A stretch of DNA of 64,000 bases from Ichthyophthirius multifiliis (lineage: Eukaryota > Ciliophora > Oligohymenophorea > Hymenostomatida), in assembly GCF_000220395.1 (NCBI RefSeq), contig NW_004086454.1:44339-108338 (forward strand). Reading direction: 5' to 3'. Position 1 is the first letter of the stretch; each line of letters opens with the position of its first letter. Under the pieces are notes generated by a model. That model worked only from the letters and a program-made list of their open reading frames with translations. It searched no databases and was not told the origin of the DNA. Shown in pieces: positions 12,518 to 24,897 of the stretch. The position numbers and the translations under genes are program-made.

Positions 12518-13736
12518 TCAATCAAATCTATGCAATTCATCATAATAAGTATCTTTTTCAATATTTTCAACTGAAGAAACAATCTTTTCATGGAAATGAA
12601 CTCTTAATCTTTTTAAGATATCTAATTATTAAATTCTATTATTTATTAATATAATTTTGAATTTTTTTTTAAAAAAATACCTTAAGGTTTATTCAGAATT
12701 TTATTCCGCTTCATCGTCTCCACATTATTTAATATTTTACTTAAAGCGTCTTTTAATAATTCATGAGTTGATTCATTAGACGAGATAGCTCCATTCAGGT
12801 TTTCAATAAGATTTTTAAGTTCTTCTAATCTAGCTTCTAAACTTTTGATTTAACCTTTTGAATTTTCGATGGATTCCTCAGTTTTTTTAATTAAGCTATT
12901 CAAATCTTCAACAGTGATAATATTAGAAGATTCCAATTAACCTAATTATTTTTATAATTCTTCTAATAATTATTCAATAAGTGAAACGATTCGTTTCAAT
13001 TTATCTTAATCAACTTTATTCGAGGTACTTAATTCTGTCAAAACGCTAACAATAGGTTATACAAAGGCGGAAGTTTTAGCAGGGACGTGCTTTTAAATTA
13101 ATGCAGTAACAGTAACTAATCTACTTTATGTTTTAGCTTAAATGAAAGATGATTATCTTAAAGTTGCCAAGAGTTCTAAAGCTTCTTTGCAAGCTTTTAT
13201 TGCTTCTTAATAATCGGCATGAGCTAGTTCGTATCTTTTTGTTTAATCTTCTAAACTATTTCTAGCGTTTCTTAAAGATTCTTCAGATGTAGATAAGTTG
13301 GATCTTTCATTATCTAAATCTCCTTATTTGTTTTTTTATTCTTCGTAATGTTATCTTGTGGTTTCTTTGTCAGATTCTAAGCTATCATGAACACTTTTTA
13401 TTTATTATTATAATTAATCTTAATCATTAGAGCATTAGGCTTTTCTTCCATTAATCCATTATTCACTATCTTGATTTTATTTAGTCAATAATTCTTCAAC
13501 TTAGTCTAATACATTGTTAATTTCGTTCAATCTTCCTGAAGGATCCTATGAAAGCATGTGCATTTCTAATAAATTGTTTAAAGCAGATCCAAAAGGATTG
13601 CTTTTGACCTTTTTTTTATTTTTATATTATTTTTTTAGAATTTTTTTTTAAATACTTAAACTAATTCTGTATCAGATAAAGCATATATTGCTGAAAATAA
13701 GGATAAGAATACTAAAATAGTAGTGAATTTATTCAT
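12518..13736 (-). CDS. Granule-lattice / trichocyst matrix-type secretory protein, 368 aa
   Basis: Introns 13661-13609 and 12680-12622 leave three exons of 369 codons (checked). The protein starts with a signal peptide (MNKFTTILVFLSLFSAIYA) encoded by its own exon, then is almost entirely acidic, Gln-rich coiled coil. Stretches such as ALNNLLEMHMLSQDPSGRLN near the N-terminus, the two cysteines (GRKAQCSNDQ; AIKACKEALELLATL) and HVPAKTSAFVQPIVSVLTEL are typical of the GRL/TMP family that forms the crystalline core of mucocysts and trichocysts in ciliates. These proteins enter the secretory pathway and are proteolytically matured in the dense-core granule. Family assignment rests on the signal peptide, size and coiled-coil pattern. 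Confidence 0.82.
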
Positions 13737-15144
13737 TTTTTATATATTTTTCTTTTTTTGTATTATATTAATTTTTTAAATTATATATAATTACTTTTTA
13801 ATAAAAATTTTTAATTATGAATTTTTTTTAGTTTTTGTTTTATTTTCTCTTTTATGTTTTTGTTTATATTTTTTTTTCCTTTTTAATAAAAAATCGGTTT
13901 TTACCTTTTCAAAATGCTGTTTTTCATTTTAGCCGTTTTAAGAAAATAAAAATAAAAATATAAAACGTAGGTTGCTTTAATTTTTATTTTATTATAAATA
14001 TTAATAAGCAAAAATTAAAAAAAATATTCATAATCATAATGTTTAAAAAATAAAAAATACGAAAAGTAAGATAAATAATAAATGTATAAAAAATATAAAA
14101 ATATAATATACACATATCTAATATTATATTTAATATTTATAAAATATAAAAATATTGAATTAATATATTATTAATTAAATAAAAAAACAACTATAAAATA
14201 AATATTTAAAATATTATTTTTAATTTATTATTTTAATTAAATAAAAATTTTAATCTTTAAATAAAAAAATCATATTTTGTAGATAATAAATAATTATACA
14301 CAAATAATTATTATAACATCATATAATATAGTGTTTAAAAAAGTAAAATATTCATTAAAAATAATAATAATTTTAAATCATTTTTATTTATTTTTAAATT
14401 ATTATAATTGAAAGCTTGTAAAATAAAAAAAAAATAATACATTAAATTTTAAATATTTTTATCTTAAACACTTATTTAAATAATATTAATTTTGATTCCA
14501 TAAAAGGGTTTTATTTATACATATAAATAAATATATATGATTATTTATTATTAACAAATTAGCATATAAATAAAAATAATATTATTATATTATAATATTA
14601 TGATTATATTATATTATTTATTATATTATTATATTATTATTATTATATTATTATATTATATTATTATATTTTTATATTATTCAATTATTATATTATTATT
14701 TTTTTATTTTTTCATATTATTAAATTATAAAATTTTATATTATAATAATTATTATAAATATATATTTATATAATTATAATTTTTTATATATTTTTTATTA
14801 AAATATCTATTTTTTATTTTTAATATTTATATATTATATGAATATTATGTTTTAATATATTTATGTATAAATATTTTTATATTTTTTATAAGAAATATAT
14901 ATAAGCAATTTTTTTAATTTTATATTTATTTAATATTTTTTTAATATTTTCTATAATTTTATATTTAAAAAAATATTAAAAATATTAATTATATTTTTTA
15001 TATATATTATATAAATTTATTAATTTAATTTATATATAATGTTTATTAATATTTTATCTATACTATTTTATAATATATCAAAATATTAATTTTTTTTTAT
15101 AAAAATATTATATTAATAATAAAAAGATAATTAACCGATTTAAA
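13737..15144. other. Long AT-rich spacer between divergent genes
   Basis: About 1.4 kb of A/T with TTATTA-rich microsatellite-like stretches at 14580-14720. No coding pattern or stable G+C-containing structure seen. Confidence 0.5.
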
Positions 15145-17243
15145 ATGCAATTTTAATAATTACCAAAAACACATAGTTTTTCAAAACATTAAAACTCTTA
15201 TTCTTAATAAACAGGCTTTGACTATTCAACATGTTAAATGCATATCTAATTAAAAAAAAAATAATTTTTATAAACAAAGATAATACACGTATTTTTAGAT
15301 AGAAATCGTTTAATAATATCAAATGTAAAAAATATATATATTTTTTTTTTTCTAAAATAAATATTAACAAAGGAAGCATATAAAAAATAACCCAATAAAG
15401 CAATAACAATAGAATTATAGGATTGTGTCAAATGGTTGATAAAAAAATAATCATCTGATTTATAATATACAGGATTAAAAATACTAAAAAGAACTATAGA
15501 TCCATTCGATAGCACAAATATAAAAACATAGGAATTTGAATTTTAAGCTAACCACTTAATAATAGTTTAATTAAAAGAGCATTTAGCCAAGCATGTATTT
15601 TAAAATGATTTTTAAGATGAATATTAACTTTTGGCTTAGGTGGGTAAGGGAAATTATGCAAGGGTAAAAATATATATCAGTAATTATTTTTATTTTCAAA
15701 AAAAATAATTATTAAAGGTTTTTTCTGCAAAGCATCGTATAACAAATAAAAAAATAGCAGTAAAATGTTTTAGTAAAGAAAAATTAATCAATTCAGAAAA
15801 TGGATTAGTAAAAAAAATATTTTTTAATTTTTTTTATTTTTTTTTTAATTATTTGGAGAATTCTTTGTACAAAGAAATTAAAATCTTATAGAACTTAGGA
15901 TCACATTAAAATATTATTGAATTCATATCAGCCTATGAAGGAAATAATACATATTATTTAGTTTTAGGAATATTAGAAGGAGAATCTTTGTTTTCTGTAA
16001 TCAAAAAATCAAAGGAAAAAAACAAATTTACTCATTAAGATATACAATTAATAATGAAATAAATTTTTGAAGGATTAAAACACATAAGTGAACGAAAAAT
16101 AATGCATAGAGATTTAAAACCAGAAAATATAATGTTCAAAGAAAAAGATAAACTTGACTCTTTAGTAATTGTAGATTTTGGTTTAGCAGAAATTGAAGAT
16201 GAACTTCCTTATTTATTTAATAAATGTGGAACTCCAGGATATGTTGCTCCTGAAATAGCAAATTATTAAGAAAAATCAGAAAATGGATATTCGGGATTGT
16301 GTGATGTATTTAGTGCTGGTATAATATTTTATACTTTGTAATTTTTTTTTTTTATTTTAATATTTATTTATTTTTGCTTTAAAAAAAAAAAAAAAAGATT
16401 GTTCTATAAATCTTTATTTATTGGTAAAAAATTTAATGAGGTTTTGAAATTAAATAAAGAATGTAATATTAATTTTTTAGATAAATCTTTTTAAGATTTA
16501 CCTTTTGATACTTTAGATTTGCTTCAAAAAATGCTTGAAAAAAATCCTTCTAACAGAATTTCTGCTGAAGATGCTTTAAAACATTCATATTTCAAAAATG
16601 AAAAGGAAAAGCGAAAAACTTGTAATGAAATTTTAATTGAAGAAAAATAAGAAATTATTAGATTTAGTAGCTTTGATGAAAAATAAAATAAATAAAAAAT
16701 AAGCACTTTAGATGATAAATTTAATGAAAAATAAAATAATAATTTAAGTATTAATTCATTTTCATAAATAAGCCAAGAATAAATAACTTCTTTTGTGCAT
16801 TAACTACAAAATTAAATATAGAAAAATAACAATTAGGAAGTATATAGCAATTGTTCTATTGCAAATAATTTTGATTTGCTAGGTAGAAATAATACTGATA
16901 CAGAATAAAATACAGAAGAAAATAAAATAAAAAATATTAATGATATTAATATTAATAAATAAAGTAATTTTAAAATTATTACATACACATTATTTATAAA
17001 AATAAAAAAGTTGAGTTGAAATTAAAATAAGTAAATGAAGAAGAGGAAAGTATTGAATCTCCAGATATTAAAATTGTGAAAAAAATTAAAATTCATGGGT
17101 AAAGTAAATTCTCTTAAATTGATAATTTATAAAACGATGAAATTATTGAAAATATTTAATAATAGAATAAATGTGAAAGTAATTAGGAAGATAAAGATGA
17201 CTAAAATGTAATTTAAAATATTGAATAAAAAGAAAAATAGTGA
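15145..17243 (+). CDS. CAMK-type serine/threonine kinase with N-terminal extension, 612 aa
   Basis: Introns 15325-15372, 15664-15717, 15808-15858, 16338-16397 and 16964-17010; total 613 codons (checked). Residues 1-125 form a beta-strand-rich region (IIHVFLDRNRLIISN, ITIELQDCVKWLI, HLIIVQLKEHLAKHVF) that could be a PH-like domain. The kinase domain starts with VGKGNYARVFSAKH and IAVKCF, then HRDLKPENIM, VDFGLAEIED and CGTPGYVAPEIANY; all catalytic residues are intact. The C-terminal 170 residues are a Gln/Asn/Glu-rich tail without EF-hands, so this is not a calcium-dependent protein kinase of the CDPK type. Similar kinases are expanded in ciliates; substrate unknown. Confidence 0.85.
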
Positions 17244-17792
17244 TTATTTAATATTATAATTAGTTTGAATAAAAAATTAAATTACTTTTTATTTTTTTAC
17301 ATCATTTCTTTTTTCATTTATTTTATTTCCAGGCAAATTAAATTAAAAATTATTTATTATTTTTTATGCATTTACTTTTTTAACTTATTATTTAGAAATT
17401 TTAATATTTACCTAAAATAAGAAATACAGATTTTTAATAAATGCTTGTAAATAAAAAATAAGATGTATTTCATATAAAAATATTTAAATGTAAATATATT
17501 TATAATATTTTCTATTAATTCAATATTGTTATTATTTATTGTAAATTACCTAATATATTTTATTAATGTAAATGTAAGTGTGAAATAGTTTTAATTTTTT
17601 TTCTCTCATTTATAAATTACGAATTTAATTAATTTATATTTTTACTTATTCTTGCAAATAAATATATTTGTGTTTGAATTATAAAATTATAATCAAAATA
17701 TTTTTATTATTTATTTTGTTTTTTATATAAAATTTGTATTTTTTTACATAATAAATGCTTTTTCTCGTATATATAGGAGTTAATAAAATTCT

Positions 17793-17987
17793 ATGATATA
17801 TCCTACTAATCGAAGAGATATCGAACGAATTAATGGATTGAAAAAAAAAATTATCCATCCATTTTTCGTACTTATTTTAGAATAAATATTTTGTTTTTAT
17901 CTCTTAAATCGATTTCTGTTTGGGCTGACTGTGGCAAGGTAAATTGATGAAAAGGACCCTCAAAACAGTTTAATTTGCATAGACTGA
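17793..17987 (+). other. Island of higher G+C: small ORF (64 aa) or non-coding RNA
   Basis: In the middle of 3 kb of A/T lies a patch with clearly higher G+C. One frame is open from ATG 17793 to TGA 17985 with protein-like content: charged start (YPTNRRDIERINGLKKK), one hydrophobic helix and a polar end (VARQIDEKDPQNS). A TATA-like word sits just upstream at 17768-17776. It could be a short single-TM protein, an orphan exon, or an RNA gene; I could not match U snRNAs, SRP, RNase P or telomerase RNA by eye. Confidence 0.35.
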
Positions 17988-18705
17988 AATAAATATTTCA
18001 AATTAAATTTTATAAAATTTATATTAATATATGCTTAAATTTGTTTAAAACAAACCAATATAAAAATTAAAAATTTTTAAATTTTTAAACATTAATTTTA
18101 ATATATGTCTAATTTTAATAAATATTATTTTTATGTATATTAAATAAATAAATTTTAAAAAGAATATTTAAAAAATAAAAGTTAAAAGCAAACAAAATCA
18201 AAAATCCGACAAATTAAAAAGTATTGATGGGGATTTAATTGATATATTTTTTGTTCAAAAACATTTTCTAAATATTGTACTTAATAAATTTATTTTAAAT
18301 ATGATAATTATGCTATTTCTAATTTTTATATCATAGAAACTATATTATAAGATTATCTATTCATGAAATAAAAGTATTTATGTTTTGTTTTCAAACATTT
18401 TCCTTGCAAGAGATAATTAAATAATTAAATAATTGAAAATAATGAATGGGGCAAATGGAAATACCAACCTCTTTCTACTAAGTAGTTTCTAATTTATTTT
18501 TATTAGTATTACAAAAAACGGATTGCAATATTCTGCAATTTTTTGACCTATTTTTTTTACTATCTAAAAAAAAAAGTTTAACATTTAGGATGACTAATCT
18601 TAAAAAAAATATTTTAATATTATAATTTTTTGATTTTTCAAATAAAATAATAATTTAATAAGCAAGAATATAACAATATAAATATTATAATAATTAAAAT
18701 AAATC

Positions 18706-18710
<5 letters not shown>

Positions 18711-18772
<62 letters not shown>
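18711..18772. repeat. (AT)n microsatellite
   Basis: About 30 AT dinucleotides with one interruption in gene-poor DNA. Confidence 0.9.
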
Positions 18773-18777
<5 letters not shown>

Positions 18778-20227
18778 AAAACATTTTTATTTTTATTACT
18801 TTATTTTAAATTATAATTTAAAATATTTAATATGGGGGTAAAATAATAAATAAGGTTTTTTAAAAATTGTTTATAATTTTTTCAATTTTTTAAAATATCT
18901 TGCCGATTAATTTCTTAATTTAAGTATATTTTTAATTTTATATTTAATAAAATATGATTTTTTCTATAATATTTTATTTAATTGTTCATCTAAAATAATT
19001 CAATATTGAAGAAATAAAATTTTTAAATTTAATTTTTAATAAAATAATATTTAATTAATATTATTTTGTTCAGAACGTCTAAATTTACAATGATAGATAG
19101 TCAAAATTCTATCACAGATAAATTTATAGATTAATATCATCATTTATCATCAAAATTTGTTATTAATCTAAAAAGATGATTTTAACAATTAGTAATTAAT
19201 TAAATTATAATTTTCTAATAAATATTTATTTTAATTTTTAAAATTATTTTATAATATTTATTATTATTTTAATTTTAACTACAATATATTTTAATTAAGA
19301 CAAAAATGCATTTTAAATTTTTTATTTTTATTTCACTGCATAAGAAAAATGAATTTATTCTATAATGATATAAATTATAAAATATATTAAATTAATTAAT
19401 AATTATTATCAATTTAGTTTATATTAATAAGTAAATATCTTATTAACTCAATTTAAAATCACAATTTTATAAAATTAAAAAAAAAAATCTATTATTAAAT
19501 TTATTTAATGACACTTTTTTTAATAATTAGTGTGATATTAAATTGTTTTTGTATAAAAAATTAAAATTATAAATTAATTTTATGAAAAAAAAAGAAATTG
19601 ATAATAATATGAATATCTTTTAAATAGCAATAATTATCTTTTAACAAAGTTAAAAAAAATGTCTTAAAAATTAAAATTCAAAATAAATAGCTAAATTATT
19701 TTAAATAATATTTATATTTCATGTTTAGAAATTTTAAATAAATTTTTTTAAGAAAATAAATATTTTTTATTAAAATAATTTTTTTTAATTTTTTTCAAAT
19801 TAAATCACTAAAATACATACATATATATATTTATTAAAATTTATAATATTTTATTACATAATATCATTGCTTGCATATTTAATATAATATTAAAAATAAT
19901 TTTTTTTTATATTTATATTATCTTATTATTTTTAAATGCAGATATTTTTATTTGTATACTTATAATTATATCAATATTTTTTAATAATAGTATTGATATA
20001 AATAAATATTTCTTTTTAATATTGTTTATTTTTATTTATTCTGTAACTTTTTTAATAGAATTAATCTAAAAAAAGACGTGTTTTTGAGAAACAAATATAG
20101 AAAAATATAAAAATAAATAATGTGAAAATAAAAAGAAACTCAAAAATAATATGCTAATTTAAATAATATAATTTAAAAATAATTTTTTTAAAAAAATAAA
20201 ATAAAAGAAATATAGTAAAGGGAAAAC

Positions 20228-20885
20228 ATGCGAAAAAAATTTAATCTATTTAATAGCTTATCAGTATTTTTTGTTATTCTAATAATATGTTCAAATTATT
20301 ATTTTATGCAATTTTATTTTATAGAATCTATATATAAATCAGTACGTAAAAAAATATTAAACTTAATATAAATTAATTTTAACTCAGGATTATAAAATAT
20401 TAGCAATATTAATAACTATTTATTTTAATTTAAATGCATTTTTTATGTCAATTAATTATTATTAATCAATTTTCAATGATCCAGGATATGTTTAAAGCGG
20501 TATTGTATTAAAATATATTTAAAAATAATAAATTTAAAATTTAATAATAGAACAAATATTACAATAATATTGAAGATGTAAAAATGAAAGCACAAAAAGA
20601 ATAATAAATAAAATTAATAATAAGAAAGAAACTTAAAAATAGTAATTCAAATTTACAAAACTAAATTGGATAAAACGATCAATCTTTAAGTGATTAAGAA
20701 TTATAATACTAGTAAAATAATATATAATATTTATAAAAATAATTATAAATATAAAAATATAAATAATATAAAGCGATCCTATTAAGAGTATGTAATAAGA
20801 TGGTTATTGTTTCAAATGTAATTAAATAAAACCTATGAGGGCACATCATTGTAAAGATTGCTAATTGTAAACATTTATATATATA

Positions 20886-20948
<63 letters not shown>

Positions 20949-21659
20949 TTTATTAAAGATGTGTATCGAGAATGGATCACCATTGTCCTTGGATTGCTAA
21001 TTGTGTAGGAATTAATAATCATAAGTTTTTTTTTTTATTTTTGTTTCATGCAGTTTAAAGTGTAGGAACTTGCTTTGTATCTATTTCAATAGATTATTTA
21101 TTTAATGATCAAATGTTTTATAAGAATACAGAAAATAAGAAAAAAATATTAATTATTTCATGCTGGTTTATGACTTTTGGATTAACTTTATCAATTGGAT
21201 ATTTATTTATGACTTAAATTAGTAGGTTATTATAGAATATTACAACTGTAGAATCTCATGTACCTGAAATTCATTAAAGGGTAAATTAATATGCAATTTT
21301 TATAATTTAAAGATATTTATATAAAATAATTATCCGAATTATTCGATTTTATTTTTAAATTTAAGGATTAATATAAAATAATTTTAATAAATTTAATCAA
21401 ATTTTTATTTCAATATAATTTATATAAAAAAATTAGTATGTTTCTTATTTTATAAAATTCTAATTTTATTATCCTTTATATATTTATTTTTTAATTATTT
21501 TAATTAATGTATTAGAATCCTTTCAAAAAAAGTATTAGTTCAAATATAAGCGAAATAATGGGATATAATAAATTCTTTTGGTTTTGTCCATGTTATGAAA
21601 AATAACCTATCATAAAAAATAGTTTAAAATATGTTTAATTTCAAGAAAATGTACTATGA
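20228..21659 (+). CDS. DHHC-type palmitoyltransferase, 357 aa
   Basis: Six introns (20342-20387, 20505-20550, 20712-20773, 20867-20958, 21281-21312, 21436-21515) leave 358 codons (checked). Two N-terminal TM helices precede a Cys-rich domain: [20 protein letters not shown], then [20 protein letters not shown] with the catalytic Asp-His-His-Cys. Two more TM helices follow ([32 protein letters not shown]). The C-terminal [16 protein letters not shown] fits the family's NPFD/TTxE-like tail region. It S-acylates cytosolic cysteines of client proteins, probably at Golgi or plasma membrane. Between the second TM and the Cys-rich domain is a Gln-rich linker. One intron is 32 nt, among the shortest here, while another is mostly an AT microsatellite. 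Confidence 0.93.
20880..20944. repeat. (AT)n microsatellite inside a DHHC-gene intron
   Basis: Nearly uninterrupted AT dinucleotides fill most of the fourth intron (20867-20958), which splits the zinc-binding Cys-rich domain. Confidence 0.9.
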
Positions 21660-23310
21660 TTAATAGATCTACAAATAGTTATATAATAAATAATGATAAT
21701 ATCTATTTTCTTTATATTATAAAATATATGATTTAATAATATATAAATAATAATTTAAAAAAAAACATTAAAATATAGAATTTAAAATTCAATTTTAATA
21801 ATTTGTTTACAATTTATATAAATAATACACATTATTAATTTATTTTTAATATAGTTTTAATATTATAATTATGAATTAATTCAAAAAATAATTTTTAATT
21901 ACCATTTTTTATTATTGATTATTTATATTTTGATTTATATATATAAATATTTTACAATTAAATTTTATGGAATATTTATTTATTTAATTATTCTATTATA
22001 ATTTACTTCGAATATATAATATTATTAATTTTCTACCTTTTAAATATAAATATTTTTAATTTATCATAAAAAATTAAAAATTTAATGATTTCAATCCTTT
22101 ATTTGGCATGTGTTTTACTATGAATATATTTTCCGCATATTTTTTGAAACAGAAAATAAAAAAAATCATAGTATTTAATCCTTATAATATCATAAGTCTA
22201 GTAGATTTTCGATATAGTGAAAATAAAATAATTTAAATATTATATTTATTTTTTTGCGATATAAGACTTGTGATAGTCTAATTTATATGAATAAATGAAA
22301 AACCTTATTACAAAATAGTTTTTTTTTTAAGGATAATGATAATTTATTAATAAATATACTATTAGAATCTACAATATTATCAATAAATATTTTTTGTTAA
22401 TTAATAATTTTAAAATAAAAAATAGTTATATTGAATTGACATTAAAATTCTAATAAAATATATTCAGTTAACATTTTTAAAGTAAATTAAAAAATAATAA
22501 TAATAAATAGTTAATTATATTAATTTATAAATAATATTCTTTAGTTTTATATAAATTTATTTTTAAAACTAAAAAATATTTTATGTTTATTTTAATATCT
22601 TGTCGAGTAAATATAAAATGCTTATAATAATAAAATAATGCATATGAATCATTCATATAAATTATTTTTACTTTTTATATAAAAAAATAAGTAGATTTTA
22701 GAATATATAAAAATAGTAATTAACAAGCTTCTTTGTAAATTTTAAAAGAAAATCAAAAAGAATAATAATAAAAATCATAAATAATAGAAATAGAACAAAA
22801 TCATAAAACTCTTCTAAAATATAAGATGGTTAGAGAATATAGCTTAAATCGGTTTAAGTTGTTTTGTATCATTAATTTTATCTTTTATTATGATTCGAAC
22901 TAAAAAAAAATCCATTCATGGTTTATGTCAAAAAATTTGACTTATCTTTTATATATTCATTGATAACTTTTTTTATATTTAAAAATAATATATGTTATTT
23001 TACCAAATTTACTTTATTTTTATACAAATGTAAAATTAATACACCAAGAAAAATAAAGACTAACATTTAATAAAATAAAATATTTAACTAAACGTAACTT
23101 CCCAAAAAACTTAAAATATTGAAGTAAGGCATAAAAATATATTGAAAACTGATAAAAGGTTTAAATTTTTACTTTTTACTTTTTTAAAAAGAAAAAAGAG
23201 ATTCGTATAATGAAGGGTTAGGATATTAAAAATAAGATAATTAATATTTTTAATAAAAAGTTTATTAATTTTACTTAAAATATGAAATTAAAATAGTTTT
23301 TTATAAAAAA
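21660..23310. other. AT-rich spacer with a small coding-like island
   Basis: Mostly featureless A/T. Between about 22690 and 22935 the + strand has less biased composition, and one frame ends WLENIAQIGLSCFVSLILSF, then a basic tail and TGA. It could be a remnant or an orphan exon of a membrane protein; no family recognised. Confidence 0.35.
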
Positions 23311-24210
23311 TCAAACATATATTTTTTTAACAACTTTAAATTTAATAATAGAAGTTTATAAGTTAATAAAAATTCTATAAGGGATATTGAGCAATAATAT
23401 TGAAAAAGTCCAATATGAATATTTATTAATGAAAAAGGGTATTTTACTAGTCGCATAAATGACTTTCTATTAAACATTATTGTCTTTAAAAGAGATAACT
23501 TCTTTATGCTTTATGTATTTATCAGTATTTTTGATTTTATTTATTGCTTCTTATTTTTATGTTTCATATTTTTATTTGGCCTCATCATTTCCAAATTAAA
23601 AAATTAGACTCAAATCTATTAAATAAATTTAATATTTACTTTAGGTTGGAAGTTCTTCGCTTGTAATATCTTCACATCGTGTATATTAGAAATCAAAATT
23701 TTCAGAAAAATTACTTTATTTTACTCTTTTTTTCTTGCCATGTATTTTTACATAAGTATAATGGTATGAATCTACTTAAAAATTTATATTTATCTATTAT
23801 TCTTTCCATTTTTTTATAAATTTTTATAAATCTTCAGTTAGATTTTTCTCCTATAAATATAAAGGTGTATATCCATATGCACTGTCAATTTAATTTAAAA
23901 AATAAAAAAATACTATTATGCCAATTATAGGGTAATTTACTATTTTTATTTTATTTTACTTTTTATTATTATATATTTTACTTTAATCTAAAAAATATTG
24001 TATGATTATAAGCATTAACATTGAAAATTATATAAATAATTAAACAATCGGAAAATCTTATTAATTTAAACAAAATATAGATGGTGATTAATATTCATGG
24101 ACAAAGTTTTCATAAGATTTTTTTTTAGTTTCTTCTTATAGTTTTTAAAATTCATTTATATTAGACTTTTATTATATTATCCTTTGATTAATTTGTTATT
24201 CTTGGCTCAT
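23311..24210 (-). CDS. TMEM151-like membrane protein, about 285-299 aa
   Basis: An open frame runs from ATG 24210 to TGA 23311. A probable 42-nt intron near 23975-23935 can be spliced without changing frame. A Gln-rich cytosolic N-terminus precedes two TM helices (around FSMLMLIIIQYF and PIIGIIVFFYFLN). Immediately after comes IDSAYGYTPLYLQEKNLTED, then KWKEQQININFQVDSYHYTY, the stretch I associate with the TMEM151 family. A third hydrophobic segment (YWTFSILLLNIPYRIFINL) lies near the C-terminus. Function of the family is not established. The assignment rests on recall of the family pattern. Confidence 0.65.
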
Positions 24211-24897
24211 TTTTATTTTATTTTTGAAAAATTTATTTATTATATTTGATATTTATTTTTAATATATTTGTTTGTCTATAAATTTAGTTTATGATTTCAA
24301 AAAAAAATAAAAAATAAAAAATGGAAATAAACATTTAAAAAAAATATTAGTATTCTTAGAAAAATAATTTTATTTCTTTTTATAAAAATATATTTTAATT
24401 TATTACGATTAAATTAAGATAAACATTAAGATTTATAAATGAAAATAAAACCATTTTAAAAAAATTAATAAGGAAAAAACCAAATCAGAATTCAAATAAA
24501 ATAAAAATAATTTATGTCAAAAGTTATGTGACATTATTATTATTTTTTAAATAATTAATATTTTTTTTTTATCTTTAAAAACAAAATAAAATTCATCATT
24601 TTATTTTTTCGAATTTATTTTATTTTATAAACAATCTCTTTTTTATATTTAAATATAGAATGTTTATAATTTATTTATTTATTAATTTTTTTATTTATGA
24701 AAACATAAATAAAGATTTTATATAGTCTTTTAATACATGTAAAAGGATATTAAATTATAATGATTTATAATATATAATAAATCTAAATTTATATTATATA
24801 TATTTAATAATTTTAATAATAATTATTTAATAAAATATTATTAAGTTATAAATATATTTTTTACTAATAATTTATGAAAAATATATATTTTATATTT
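24211..24897. other. AT-rich spacer
   Basis: No gene recognised. Confidence 0.5.

Larger units (their letters stand above)
17244..20227. other. Three-kilobase gene-poor AT-rich stretch
   Basis: Apart from a 195-nt island of higher G+C (17793-17987, separate entry) and an AT microsatellite, I see no gene. A second small less-biased patch lies near 18440-18490. Confidence 0.5.

Noticed and set aside
15140-15515. Two overlapping minus-strand hydrophobic ORFs
   Set aside because: Antisense shadows of the N-terminal exons of the CAMK-type kinase, whose exon sums and domain order are convincing.
17793-17987. Assignment of the G+C island to telomerase RNA, U snRNA, SRP RNA or RNase P RNA
   Set aside because: None of the template, Sm-site, helix-8 or P4 motifs could be found on either strand.
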